Positions 42,080-50,570 are shown, counted from the first letter of the stretch. The stretch: 64,000 bases of DNA from an uncultured Bacteroidales bacterium (GCA_910586395.1 CAJUFX010000008.1:1-64000); one strand, 5' to 3'. Made by a program: numbers and translations. The notes: a model not told the origin generated them from the letters alone.

Positions 42080-43495
42080 TCACTTTATTTTTTCTTTACT
42101 TTTTTCTATGACGGATTTGATTTGCTGAATATACTCCGGCAACGTTTTTTTAAGTTCCGATGCGTCTATTTTCAATTCATAGCGGCAGTCTGTGAAGGCC
42201 GTCTTATCCTTTGCCAATACCTTAGCCAACTGCTCGACATCTTCCGTCCTGTTACCTATGGATAGTTCCACCTTATCTCCGACCCATTTCATATCAATAA
42301 ACGGTTCCTTACAGGTCACATCTTCGAATTGACAGCATAACACTTCAAAATTCCAAATAAAATAATAGAACACCCCTTCTTGGGGCTGACACATTTTTTC
42401 CACCGCCTGTCTATGCGTATCCATTTGTTCGTACGCTTCCAAATGCCCCATGAGTTTACCACACCATTCCGTCACCGCCTGCTGCAAAGCCTCATCTTTT
42501 TTAAGATTTTGCAAGAATTCGCCCTCTTTGATATGATTAAACTCTTCCAAATGCTTCCACCATTGACCATAACTGCGACGCCCACCATATTTCCACTTCA
42601 TCGTTTTGGCAAACTCGGTTGCATTAGGATAATTGGCTTGCATATAATAATGCCCTTGATAAAATCCTATTTCCACAATGCCTTTCCTCTCTTTGTTCCG
42701 CCACTGGAGACCGTCACTGAATAATTTACTACAACACCATCGACCTTCGCTCCAACATGGCTCCTTTCTATACTTTTCGGCTATTTTCAATTCTTCCAAC
42801 AAGCCCCCCGTTGCCATAGTTGAACACTCCGTATTGTTTATTATAATAGGGGCATCGTCGGTATCCGTTCCCTTGAAAGCTTTTTCCAAGTTAGCGATAA
42901 TATTCCCTATATGGTCTTGGTTTGTTGCCCCTGAATCTGAAGAATATAACTCAGTCTTAAATATTCCAACAATACCCAACAGAGCTTTCATAAAATCCAT
43001 ATCATCCTGAACTTTATTGTTTTGTATTTTTATACATTCCAACATTTTATTAAGCGAGGCAGTTATTTTCTCTATTTTATCATAAGGTGTATGCAGAGCG
43101 ATTGAGGCGATTTGAAATTGCAATTGTATCTGCTGTTCATCTGATATTTTGCGTTTTTCAAGAATATCGCATAATGACTCAAAATATTTCTTATATATAC
43201 TAAGTTTTTCTTTATATACTTCCACATTCTTCTCTCGGTCTAATATCAATTCTTCCGAAGCCCTTTGTAACTTCTCCTGTTCCGCAGACTGGCTTTTCAA
43301 AAGGGAATACGTAATAACCACGGTGACCATCGCCCCCAACAACACGATGGCAATCTCCGCCAACAAGTGCTTCCCTTGAAACAGCGAAACCGCCAACAAT
43401 ATCAAAGAAAATCCAATAAGTACCCCAAGAGAAGCATACAGCCCGATCTTGCTCTTATCCTTCTGACTTGCTTGTGTTTCTGGATTTGCTTCCAT
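42080..43495 (-). CDS. Unrecognised membrane-anchored coiled-coil protein
   Basis: 471 residues. Two closely spaced membrane helices (about 18-40 and 45-67) form a hairpin with both ends in the cytoplasm. A charged coiled-coil region (about 70-200, EQEKLQRASEELILDREKNVEV) comes next, followed by a globular C-terminal domain rich in Trp, Cys and Lys (GIVEIGFYQGHYYMQANYP, WKYGGRRSYGQWWKHLEEF, LKKTLPEYIQQIKSVIEKSKEKIK). I do not recognise the family. It precedes the LRR surface-protein gene with a one-base gap, so the two are co-expressed from the promoter near 43603. Confidence 0.7.
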   Translation of the reverse strand: MEANPETQASQKDKSKIGLYASLGVLIGFSLILLAVSLFQGKHLLAEIAIVLLGAMVTVVITYSLLKSQSAEQEKLQRASEELILDREKNVEVYKEKLSIYKKYFESLCDILEKRKISDEQQIQLQFQIASIALHTPYDKIEKITASLNKMLECIKIQNNKVQDDMDFMKALLGIVGIFKTELYSSDSGATNQDHIGNIIANLEKAFKGTDTDDAPIIINNTECSTMATGGLLEELKIAEKYRKEPCWSEGRWCCSKLFSDGLQWRNKERKGIVEIGFYQGHYYMQANYPNATEFAKTMKWKYGGRRSYGQWWKHLEEFNHIKEGEFLQNLKKDEALQQAVTEWCGKLMGHLEAYEQMDTHRQAVEKMCQPQEGVFYYFIWNFEVLCCQFEDVTCKEPFIDMKWVGDKVELSIGNRTEDVEQLAKVLAKDKTAFTDCRYELKIDASELKKTLPEYIQQIKSVIEKSKEKIK

Positions 43496-43832
43496 AATCG
43501 TATCTTTTGTTGGTTATTCATTCAAGTTCATCGTCCCTTTCGGGGCGATTTCCTCCCATCGCGACGGGGGCATCCGCCCCATCGGATGTTTGGCATTTAC
43601 CACAAAGTTATATATATATCGGGGTTTGCAAGTCCTGTTGAATTTTTTTTCAAAAAGTTTTCAACAGGACTTTTCAGACCTCTCCCCACCACAACAGAAA
43701 AAAATAGACACTTTTGAGACAGACACATATCTCACTCATTTTCAATCAACAGAAAAAAATATCTACCGAAAATCCAAACCAAATCACACCCTTATCCACC
43801 GAAAATCCAAACCGAAAGTCATCTCAATGGAT
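43496..43832. other. Intergenic region with long inverted repeat and short direct repeats
   Basis: No credible gene. It contains a perfect 13-pair inverted repeat AAGTCCTGTTGAA/TTCAACAGGACTT (43630-43642 with 43660-43672, loop of 17). There is also a direct repeat ACCGAAAATCCAAACC (43765-43780 and 43798-43813), and a repeated ACAGAAAAAAATA. The minus promoter at 43603 lies at its left side. Confidence 0.6.
43603..43610 (-). promoter_or_regulatory. -7 element for the membrane-protein/LRR operon
   Basis: TAACTTTG on the minus strand, about 108 bases before the ATG at 43495. A CTTG at 43632-43629 is the best -33 candidate (18-base spacer) and falls within the first arm of the 43630-43672 inverted repeat. 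Confidence 0.55.
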
Positions 43833-43863
43833 AAAAAAAGGCGGCCCCATATGGGGCCGCCTT
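43833..43863 (-). terminator. Terminator of ilvE
   Basis: Minus strand stem AAGGCGGCCCC/GGGGCCGCCTT with a seven-T tail, 40 bases after the ilvE stop. Confidence 0.9.
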
Positions 43864-43903
43864 CGTCCAGCATCCGCAGCGGGATGCCTATCATGCGGGA
43901 TGA

Positions 43904-44923
43904 TTAGTCCACAATCAGGTTCCAGCCGTGGATATCTTCCACTTCGCCTTCCTGGATGGCACGCAGCTGCTTGTACAGCGCCGTGGATTTCGGGCCCACC
44001 TGGCCGTCTTTGCTCACGACGAATTCGTGACCCGTCGAGCGATCGACAATCTTGCTGATGGGCGAAATAACGGCGGCCGTACCGCAAGCGCCGATTTCGT
44101 CGAAGCTGGCCAATTCGGCTTCCTCGATCGGGCGTTTTTCCACTTCCATACCCAAATCCAAAGCGATCTGCTGCAAGCTCATGTTGGTGATGGAGCGCAG
44201 GATGGAGTGGGAATCCGGCGTGATGTACTTGTTGCCCTTGATGGCGAAGAAGTTGGCGGGACCGGCCTCGTCGATGTATTTGTGTTCTTTCGCGTCGAGG
44301 AACAGAACGGTCGAGAAACCTTCCTCGTGGGCGCGTTCGCTGGCACGCAACGAAGCGGCGTAGTTACCGCCCACCTTGAACAGACCCGTACCCAACGGGG
44401 CCACACGGTCGAAGTCCTTGACGGTCTGCATCGGCACCGGCTTGAAACCGGCCTTGAAGTAAGGACCTACCGGGCCGCCGAATACGACGAACGTGTATTC
44501 CTTAGCCGGCTTGACGCCCACTTCGGCGCCTGTACCGATCAACAGCGGACGGATGTAGAACGAAGCGCCCGTACCGTAAGGCGGCACGAATTTCTCGTTC
44601 AGTTTGACCACCTTCTTGCAGGCTTCGATATACAGTTCGGTGGGAACCGGCTGCATCATGATGCCGTTGGCGGAGAGCAACAGACGTTTGGCGTTTTCGT
44701 CCGGACGGAAGATACGGATCTTGCCGTCTTTGCCGCGGAACGCTTTCATGCCTTCGAAGGCTTCCTGACCGTAGTGCAGGCACGTGGCCGCCATGTGGAT
44801 GTTCAGGTATTCGTCCTGACGCACTTCCAGGTCGCTCCATTTGCCGTCCTTATAGTAGGCACGGACATTGTAATCGGTCTTGAAATAACCGAAAGGCAGG
44901 TTTTTCCAATCGATTTCGCTCAT
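43904..44923 (-). CDS. ilvE: Branched-chain amino acid aminotransferase
   Basis: 339 residues, class IV PLP aminotransferase of the long (eukaryote-like) type. The PLP lysine lies in GTGLFKVGGNYAASLRAS. Other signatures are YGTGASFYIRPLLIGTGAEVGV, the EAGPANFFAIKG loop, and GACGTAAVISPISKI near the C terminus. It interconverts Leu, Ile and Val with their 2-oxo acids. The leader from the promoter at 45056 is about 130 bases and carries the CGTCGGGTCAC motif 44 bases before the start; no leader peptide rich in Leu/Ile/Val was found. Confidence 0.95.
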   Translation of the reverse strand: MSEIDWKNLPFGYFKTDYNVRAYYKDGKWSDLEVRQDEYLNIHMAATCLHYGQEAFEGMKAFRGKDGKIRIFRPDENAKRLLLSANGIMMQPVPTELYIEACKKVVKLNEKFVPPYGTGASFYIRPLLIGTGAEVGVKPAKEYTFVVFGGPVGPYFKAGFKPVPMQTVKDFDRVAPLGTGLFKVGGNYAASLRASERAHEEGFSTVLFLDAKEHKYIDEAGPANFFAIKGNKYITPDSHSILRSITNMSLQQIALDLGMEVEKRPIEEAELASFDEIGACGTAAVISPISKIVDRSTGHEFVVSKDGQVGPKSTALYKQLRAIQEGEVEDIHGWNLIVD

Positions 44924-44966
44924 AATTTTTTATATTTTTAAGGTTTTATAATCTCTAAAATAACGA

Positions 44967-44977
44967 GTGACCCGACG
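44967..44977 (-). promoter_or_regulatory. CGTCGGGTCAC motif upstream of ilvE
   Basis: Exact minus-strand copy of the 11-mer found before hutU and cysS, ending 44 bases before the start codon. Confidence 0.5.
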
Positions 44978-45055
44978 CAGTCCCACAAGGGCACAGCCGA
45001 CAAGCGGTGCGGCGACATAATCCCATCTAACTTGGCGCTTCGGCTCAACAATTTG

Positions 45056-45063
45056 CAAAGTTA
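45056..45063 (-). promoter_or_regulatory. -7 element of ilvE
   Basis: TAACTTTG on the minus strand between the zinc peptidase and ilvE genes; no clear -33 TTTG. Confidence 0.5.
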
Positions 45064-45096
45064 CGCTTTTTCGCCGACTTTTTCCACCGGGGGCGG

Positions 45097-45783
45097 CTAA
45101 TCGCGGCGGCCGACGAAAATCATGATGTAGTAGAGCAACGTGGCCAAGGACGAAACCGCCGCCACCACATAGGTGTAGGCCGCCGTCTTGAGCGCGTCCC
45201 TTGCGGCCGGATAGGTCTGCGCCGACGTGATGCCCGCGCCCTGCAACCACACCAAAGCCCGCTTGGACGCATTGATTTCCACCGGCAGCGTCACAAAGCT
45301 GAACATGGTCGTGATACCGAACAGGATGATGCCGAACAGGAGCAGGTTGGGAAAGACCTCCACGAGCAGGATGCCGGCCAGCAGCACCCACTGCACCCAG
45401 CGCGAGGCGAACTCCACGGGCGGCACCAAGGCCGACCGCAGTTTGATCCAGGGATAAGCCGTGGCGTGCTGTACGGCGTGCCCGCACTCGTGCGCGGCCA
45501 CGGCCGCCGCCGATATGCCGTTGCCGTAATAGACGTCCTCGCTCAGGTTCACGGTCTGGTCGGCCGGGTTGTAGTGGTCGGTCAGACGCCCCTTGATACA
45601 CGTAATCTTTACGTCGTAGATGCCGTTGTCGTGCAGCATCTTCTCGGCCACATCGCGGCCCGTCAGGCCGCCCTCGGTCGGCATCTTGCCGTACCGCTTG
45701 AATTTATTTTGCAAACTGCTGCTCAGCGCGAAGCTCAAAAGCATCAACACGCCGAAAATAATCCATATAGAAGGCATAATCAC
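45097..45783 (-). CDS. Neutral zinc metallopeptidase, YugP/DUF2227-like membrane protease
   Basis: 228 residues with membrane helices at about 5-22, 125-150, 152-172 and 200-223. The zinc site HECGHAVQHA (HExxH type) lies near residue 95, and VNLSEDVYYGNGISAAAVAAHE is the typical approach of the YugP family. It faces the membrane surface; substrates are unknown. The start may be the third residue (MPSIW). It follows cysS on the same strand after 84 bases, and ilvE follows it behind a separate promoter. Confidence 0.85.
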   Translation of the reverse strand: MIMPSIWIIFGVLMLLSFALSSSLQNKFKRYGKMPTEGGLTGRDVAEKMLHDNGIYDVKITCIKGRLTDHYNPADQTVNLSEDVYYGNGISAAAVAAHECGHAVQHATAYPWIKLRSALVPPVEFASRWVQWVLLAGILLVEVFPNLLLFGIILFGITTMFSFVTLPVEINASKRALVWLQGAGITSAQTYPAARDALKTAAYTYVVAAVSSLATLLYYIMIFVGRRD

Positions 45784-45867
45784 TTGGTTTTTCAGTTTTG
45801 TCGTGGCGACAGGCCGATGCCCCGTGTGTCATGAGCCGCCCTGCCCCAGCCTGCGGGACGGCCCCGT

Positions 45868-47349
45868 CTATTCATACTGCCAGGTCGCGCCGTCCTTGCC
45901 GTCGAGCACCTTGATGCCCAAGGCCTTGAGTTCGTCGCGTATGCGGTCGGAGGTTGCGAAGTCCTTGGCGGCCTTGGCCTGCGCGCGCATATCCAGCAAC
46001 ATGCGCACCAAGCCGTCGGTGCGGTCGGCCTGCGCACCGCCCTGTCCTTCCTCCTCTTTCAGCCCCAAAATATCCTCGATATACGTCACGTACAACCGGC
46101 GCGCCGTATCGATGTCGGCCTGCGTGAACGCGGCCTTGCCGTCGGCGGCCTGGTTGATCAGCTTGACAAACTCGAAGAAATGCGCCAACACCATCGGCGT
46201 ATTGAGGTCGTCGTTCATGGCCTCGGCGCATTTGCCTTCCAGCGCGCCGACGAATTCCGACACGGTGGAGGCAGCCTGCGCCGTCAGCCGGTCGAGCGTC
46301 ACGCGGGCCTGCTGCAGACGCTGCCAGCCCTTTTCGGCCGACTGCAGGGCTTCGTTCGAGAAATCGAGCGTGCCGCGGTACTGGGCCTGCAGGATGAAAA
46401 AGCGCACCGTCATGGGCGAATAGGCTTGGTCCAAAGCCTTGTGGTCGCCCGTAAACAACTGTTCCAACGTGATGAAATTGCCCAGCGACTTGCCCATCTT
46501 CTGGCCGTTGATCGTAATCATGTTGTTGTGGACCCAATAGCGGCTGGGCGCCTCGCCGTAGGCCGCCGTCGCCTGCGCGATTTCCGACTCATGGTGCGGG
46601 AAAAGCAAATCCATGCCGCCGCCGTGTATGTCGAACGGCTGCCCCAGATACTTGCAGGACATGGCCGTACATTCGGCGTGCCAGCCCGGAAAACCGTCGC
46701 TCCAAGGCGAAGGCCAACGCATGATATGTTCGGGCGACGCCTTTTTCCAAAGCGCGAAATCCAAGGGGCTGGCCTTCTCGTCCTGCGAGGCCAGGTTGGT
46801 GCGGGTCGTGGCCAGCAGGTCTTCGATGACCCGCCCCGAAAGCACGCCGTAATGATGTTTCTCGTTGTACTTGCGCACGTCGAAATAGACCGAGCCGTTG
46901 CGTTCGTAGGCATAACCGGCTTCCAGTATCTTCTTGATCATCTCGATCTGCTCGAGGATATGCCCCGAAGCGTGCGGTTCGATGGACGGCCGCAACACGC
47001 CTAATTTATCCATATAGTCGTGGTAACGGTTCGTGTAATACTGCGCCACCTCCATCGGTTCGAGCTGCTCCAGCCGCGCTTTCTTGGCGATTTTATCCTC
47101 CCCTTCGTCGGCGTCGTGCTCCAAATGCCCCACATCCGTGATATTGCGTACATAACGGACCTTATATCCCAAATGCTTCAGATAGCGGAACAGGAGGTCG
47201 AACGTGACGGCCGGCCGGGCATGCCCCAAATGCGGGTCGCCATAGACCGTAGGCCCGCAGACATACAGCCCCACCTGCGGGGCATGCAGGGGTTCGAACA
47301 ACTCCTTGCGCCGGTTCAGCGTATTGTAAAGCATCAACCTGTTTTCCAT
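45868..47349 (-). CDS. cysS: Cysteinyl-tRNA synthetase
   Basis: 493 residues from MENRLMLYNTLNRRKE at 47349. An upstream in-frame ATG at 47418 would read through the conserved leader motif (MASVNVGSLG...), so it is rejected. Class I signatures: YVCGPTVYGDPHLGHARP (zinc Cys plus HIGH-type HLGH), WHAECTAMSCKYLG and HGGGMDLLFPHHESEIAQ (remaining zinc ligands), and KMGKSLGN (KMSKS). The C-terminal helical domain ends in LKALGIKVLDGKDGATWQ. It charges tRNA-Cys. Confidence 0.95.
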   Translation of the reverse strand: MENRLMLYNTLNRRKELFEPLHAPQVGLYVCGPTVYGDPHLGHARPAVTFDLLFRYLKHLGYKVRYVRNITDVGHLEHDADEGEDKIAKKARLEQLEPMEVAQYYTNRYHDYMDKLGVLRPSIEPHASGHILEQIEMIKKILEAGYAYERNGSVYFDVRKYNEKHHYGVLSGRVIEDLLATTRTNLASQDEKASPLDFALWKKASPEHIMRWPSPWSDGFPGWHAECTAMSCKYLGQPFDIHGGGMDLLFPHHESEIAQATAAYGEAPSRYWVHNNMITINGQKMGKSLGNFITLEQLFTGDHKALDQAYSPMTVRFFILQAQYRGTLDFSNEALQSAEKGWQRLQQARVTLDRLTAQAASTVSEFVGALEGKCAEAMNDDLNTPMVLAHFFEFVKLINQAADGKAAFTQADIDTARRLYVTYIEDILGLKEEEGQGGAQADRTDGLVRMLLDMRAQAKAAKDFATSDRIRDELKALGIKVLDGKDGATWQYE

Positions 47350-47393
47350 GACTTTATGCGTTATTTCGTTTTCCTTATCGTCTTGTTTTCCGA

Positions 47394-47440
47394 GTGACCC
47401 TACGTTTACGGACGCCACGATGTTAACGGGTGACCCGACG
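47394..47440 (-). promoter_or_regulatory. Paired CGTCGGGTCAC-type motif upstream of cysS
   Basis: Minus strand copies at 47440-47430 (exact) and 47404-47394 (one change), spaced 36 bases, with a GTCCGT between as in the hutU leader. The nearer copy ends 45 bases before the start at 47349. Confidence 0.5.
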
Positions 47441-47490
47441 CGCGTCCTACGGACGCTTGATGCGCGGCCGCGCGGTCAGGCCGACGCGGT

Positions 47491-48717
47491 TCACTTAAAC
47501 TTTTTATATACCTTAATCTGTCGGAGCGGCGCCAACGAAGCCGCCAGCCCCAACCCCAAGCCTATCAAGCCCACCACGGCCGCATCCCCCCACTGCCAAG
47601 CCACCGGATAAGTCTCCAGCACATAGGTGCCGTCGGCGCCCATGCCGAATTTGACCCAGCCGAAGCGCGCCTGTCCATAGACGACGGCCGCCCCCAACAG
47701 CATACCAAAAAGCGTGCCGACAGCCGTAATCAAAAGCCCCTCGACCGCGAACACGGCCTTGAGCCGCGCGTTGCCCATGCCCTGTGCCGACAAAATGGCG
47801 GTATCGCGCCGCTTCTCATACATCAACAGCATGAGCGACGACACCATCGTGAACGTGGAGACGAGCAGAATAAAGGCGAAGATGGCGATCATCATCCACT
47901 TCTCGGCCTGCATGCTGCTGTAAAGCGTCTGTTGCTGTTCCAACCGGTTGCGCACCGTAAACCCTTCGCCCACCAGTTGCCTGATCTCCGCCTGCGCCGC
48001 ACGGAACGCCCGTTTGGAAAGCGTCGGATCCAACTGCACCTCCACGCCCGAAACCTGTTCCGGCACCTGCAACACGCGCCGCACGAACGCGATCGGTGCC
48101 AGCACATAGCGGTTGTCGTATTCGGGCAAGACCGAAAAGATGCCGCTCGGATAAACGGCCGCCGAAGCCACCGCCTGCTGCCAAAGGGCGGACGAAAGCC
48201 GGTCGGCGTCCACGGTGTAAATCAGGCACGGATGTTCGGCCTGCAGGAGCGGCAAGCCCATGCGGGCGGCCAAGCCGTAACCGACCGAAACCGGCACGTA
48301 GCCGTCTTCCACAAAGTCGGGATAGCCCTCCACCCACTGGGCGGCGCGGTCGGCCAAGACGGCATAGGCCGTATCGACGCCTTTGAGCCGGATCATCTGC
48401 ACGTCGTCGCGGAAACGCAACAAGGCCTGATCCTCCAGCACCGGCACCACGGCCTTGACCTGCGGCATGCGGCTCAGGCTGTCCGCAAAAGCCGGCCTAT
48501 AGAACTTGCCCGTCTCGGCCTCTATGAGCAAATCGGGGTCGAAACTGCTGAAACGCGCCATGATATAGCCGTTCATGCCGTTCATGACCGAAAAGATGAT
48601 GAGCATGGCCGCCGTGGCCACGGCCAGACTCAACAGCGACACGCCGCTGATGATATTGACTAACCGGGACTTCTTGGCGAGAAAATAACGGGCGGCTATG
48701 CGGAACGGCAGATTCAT
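47491..48717 (-). CDS. ABC transporter permease, LolC/E (FtsX-like) type
   Basis: 408 residues. One membrane helix at about 22-45 (VNIISGVSLLSLAVATAAMLIIFSV), a large periplasmic domain (about 46-265), then three helices near 272-300, 325-350 and 370-398. This is the MacB/LolE topology. MNLPFRIAARYFLAKKSRLVNIISGVS is the family start. Members move lipoproteins or other cargo out of the inner membrane together with a LolD-type ATPase, which is not in the window. It follows rbfA on the same strand, an arrangement common in Bacteroidota. Confidence 0.88.
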   Translation of the reverse strand: MNLPFRIAARYFLAKKSRLVNIISGVSLLSLAVATAAMLIIFSVMNGMNGYIMARFSSFDPDLLIEAETGKFYRPAFADSLSRMPQVKAVVPVLEDQALLRFRDDVQMIRLKGVDTAYAVLADRAAQWVEGYPDFVEDGYVPVSVGYGLAARMGLPLLQAEHPCLIYTVDADRLSSALWQQAVASAAVYPSGIFSVLPEYDNRYVLAPIAFVRRVLQVPEQVSGVEVQLDPTLSKRAFRAAQAEIRQLVGEGFTVRNRLEQQQTLYSSMQAEKWMMIAIFAFILLVSTFTMVSSLMLLMYEKRRDTAILSAQGMGNARLKAVFAVEGLLITAVGTLFGMLLGAAVVYGQARFGWVKFGMGADGTYVLETYPVAWQWGDAAVVGLIGLGLGLAASLAPLRQIKVYKKFK

Positions 48718-48757
48718 GGTCGGTAACTTAAACGGCTTAAGCGGTTTGACAGGCCGC

Positions 48758-49102
48758 TTATTGCGCCAACAATTCGTCTATGCGCGCAACGCGGTCCAAC
48801 GTATCGTCTATGAAAAACTGCAACTGCGGCAGAATCCGCAACTGGTTGCGCACCTTCTGCCCCAACAGGAAACGGATTTCGGCGGCGTGTTGCTTGATTT
48901 CCTTCAAGACGGCCGCCTTGCCGGCCGCCGGTTCGGGAAACAGGCTCAAATTAACCCGCGCGAGCGAAAGGTCGGACGTGACGCGCACAAACGTTACCGT
49001 CATCATCACGCCCGGAAAATAAGGCTGCATCTGCACCCGGAATATCTCGCCCAGCTCCTTCTGCAAAAGCCGGTTCATCTTCTGTTGTCTCTGACTATCC
49101 AT
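48758..49102 (-). CDS. rbfA: Ribosome-binding factor A
   Basis: 114 residues with the KH-like RbfA fold: RQQKMNRLLQKELGEIF at the start, VTFVRVTSDLSLARVNLSLFP in the middle, and a C-terminal RILPQLQFFIDDTLDRVARIDELL. It assists late 16S rRNA maturation of the 30S subunit. First gene of a pair with the LolC/E-type permease; promoter at 49196. Confidence 0.93.
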   Translation of the reverse strand: MDSQRQQKMNRLLQKELGEIFRVQMQPYFPGVMMTVTFVRVTSDLSLARVNLSLFPEPAAGKAAVLKEIKQHAAEIRFLLGQKVRNQLRILPQLQFFIDDTLDRVARIDELLAQ

Positions 49103-49195
49103 AAATCATTTCCCCATCGTGACAGGCCGGGACGCCTCCGGCAAAACGCAAGCGTCGCCCCGAACCGCCGCCTATCTTTGTAAACTGCAAGTTCA

Positions 49196-49228
49196 CAAAG
49201 TTAATCTTTTTTAGGCACTTTTCACAAT
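49196..49228 (-). promoter_or_regulatory. Promoter of rbfA
   Basis: Minus strand ATTG (49228-49225), 21-base spacer, TAACTTTG (49203-49196), about 95 bases before the ATG at 49102. A GTGACAGGCC motif lies in between, next to the start codon. Confidence 0.6.
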
Positions 49229-49611
49229 GCAGACAAAAGCCTTGAACGCCTGTGCGCATGAGCGTCAGAACTTCTGCTTCGCCTCCCACGTACGCTTCGC
49301 TCCCTAATGTCGGTGCAAGGCGAGCGCAAAGGGAAAACAGAGTTTACACTTTGTCGAGCCGTAGCCCGACTTGAATGGGCAACATTAAAGTCGGCTCCGC
49401 AGAATTCTGACGCAATTCCACGCGCCCTAAATGCAATGCAAAGCGAATGCAAAGAGCGCGAAATTTTTATATCAACCAAATACGCTGCAGGAAAACAGGC
49501 GGCTTCAATTATATGCAAAAGCCGCTACAAATCTTGCAGCGGCTTTAATGCTTCGCATTCAAGTCAGGCGGCGACCTGAAAATTATCTCTTCAAAAGGTC
49601 TTACGGTAATT
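49229..49611. other. Intergenic region, relic-like, no trusted gene
   Basis: Between rbfA and the outer-membrane protein gene. A plus-strand frame at 49307-49579 has low-complexity composition (many Ala, Ser, Lys, Cys) and no signature. A plus-strand TATCTTTG at 49173-49180 could start a transcript running into it. The only firm element is the hairpin at 49518-49546. Confidence 0.5.
49518..49546 (-). terminator. Terminator of the outer-membrane protein gene
   Basis: Nine-pair stem AAAGCCGCT/AGCGGCTTT (49518-49526 with 49538-49546), 66 bases past the stop at 49612; the minus-strand tail is TTTTGCAT. Confidence 0.65.
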
Positions 49612-50454
49612 TTACAGTCTAAAGCCAATGAAAATCAGCGCACGGCCATCCGTCGAACCGAAGCCCGTATCGAGTTTATCCTTCTTCCATGGCGCACCAT
49701 CGTCATTGAATGCCACGCACAAATCCAATCCCACCATAAATTTTTCCAAGAAGGTGTATTCATAACGCAAGCCTACATTTCCCGCCAAACCCGACACATG
49801 ATTTTGTTTCAGGCTTGATCCGTTTATGCCGTCCAAGGTGAATCGAAGTCCATCCACAAAATACCATCCGATACCGGCATAGGCCGAAAAACGGTGGTGC
49901 ACGTTGTCTATCATGTGAAAAACCGGACGTATGGTAATGGCCATGGAACTATGTCGAAACCAAATGAAATTACGGGGATCATTGCCCTCGCCCAACCAGT
50001 TTGAGATATACTCTCGTACTTTCGGCATATCATCCAATTTGGTGTACGACTGAAGCGGATCATCGTAATTATAGGCATTCGCTTCACTGGGAAATGTATT
50101 GCGGTACGACCCTTGCACATCCAATTCCACGGAAAAACGGCGTATCAAATCCCTTTGGTAATTAAATCCATATATGACTGTAGTGTAATATTTTATCGAC
50201 CCTTCTGTATAGTAATAACCACCCAGACCATTAGGATATGGTATATACATCGTTTTAACCTTATCGGAATAAGGCCCCCAGTAGCCGACCCCGCCATACA
50301 ACCGGACGGAGTTTCGCGTGGCCATAGGCATATCGCCGGCTTTTGCCCAAGTCTCGGACATAAGCCCTACGCCAAGCAAAAGCCAGCATGCAGCCAACAG
50401 CCTTTTAATATCACCTATCCTATTCATAATCAGAACACCAAGCCTGCTTTTCAT
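49612..50454 (-). CDS. Outer-membrane beta-barrel protein
   Basis: 280 residues; the tenth residue (MNRIGDIKRLL, 50427) is probably the true start since a signal peptide (LLAACWLLLGVGLMSETWA) follows it directly. Alternating aromatic strands such as VRLYGGVGYWGPY, IYGFNYQRDLIRRFSVELDVQGSY, FSAYAGIGWYFVDG and GNVGLRYEYTFLEKFMVGLDLCVAFN end in ALIFIGFRL, a typical outer-membrane end. Its family resembles small OmpW/PorT-like barrels of unknown cargo. Monocistronic behind a clear promoter at 50540. Confidence 0.7.
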   Translation of the reverse strand: MKSRLGVLIMNRIGDIKRLLAACWLLLGVGLMSETWAKAGDMPMATRNSVRLYGGVGYWGPYSDKVKTMYIPYPNGLGGYYYTEGSIKYYTTVIYGFNYQRDLIRRFSVELDVQGSYRNTFPSEANAYNYDDPLQSYTKLDDMPKVREYISNWLGEGNDPRNFIWFRHSSMAITIRPVFHMIDNVHHRFSAYAGIGWYFVDGLRFTLDGINGSSLKQNHVSGLAGNVGLRYEYTFLEKFMVGLDLCVAFNDDGAPWKKDKLDTGFGSTDGRALIFIGFRL

Positions 50455-50539
50455 GGCTAAAAGTTTTTTTAGTTGTTAATTATTGATTATTATTGTTTAA
50501 AATCACAACATCCCAATAATTTGAACCATTTTGACGCCG

Positions 50540-50570
50540 CAAATGTAAAACATATCGCATAAAAAACAAA
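50540..50570 (-). promoter_or_regulatory. Promoter of the outer-membrane protein gene
   Basis: Minus strand TTTG (50570-50567), 19-base spacer, TACATTTG (50547-50540): consensus. Leader of about 80-105 bases depending on the start used. Confidence 0.8.

Noticed and set aside
44924..45060. Leader-peptide attenuator before ilvE
   Set aside because: The one short frame in the leader (about 23 codons) is Cys/Arg/Gly-rich and has no run of Leu, Ile or Val codons.
49307..49579. Plus-strand 90-residue frame as a gene
   Set aside because: Low-complexity composition, no signature, competing frames of similar length in the same place.
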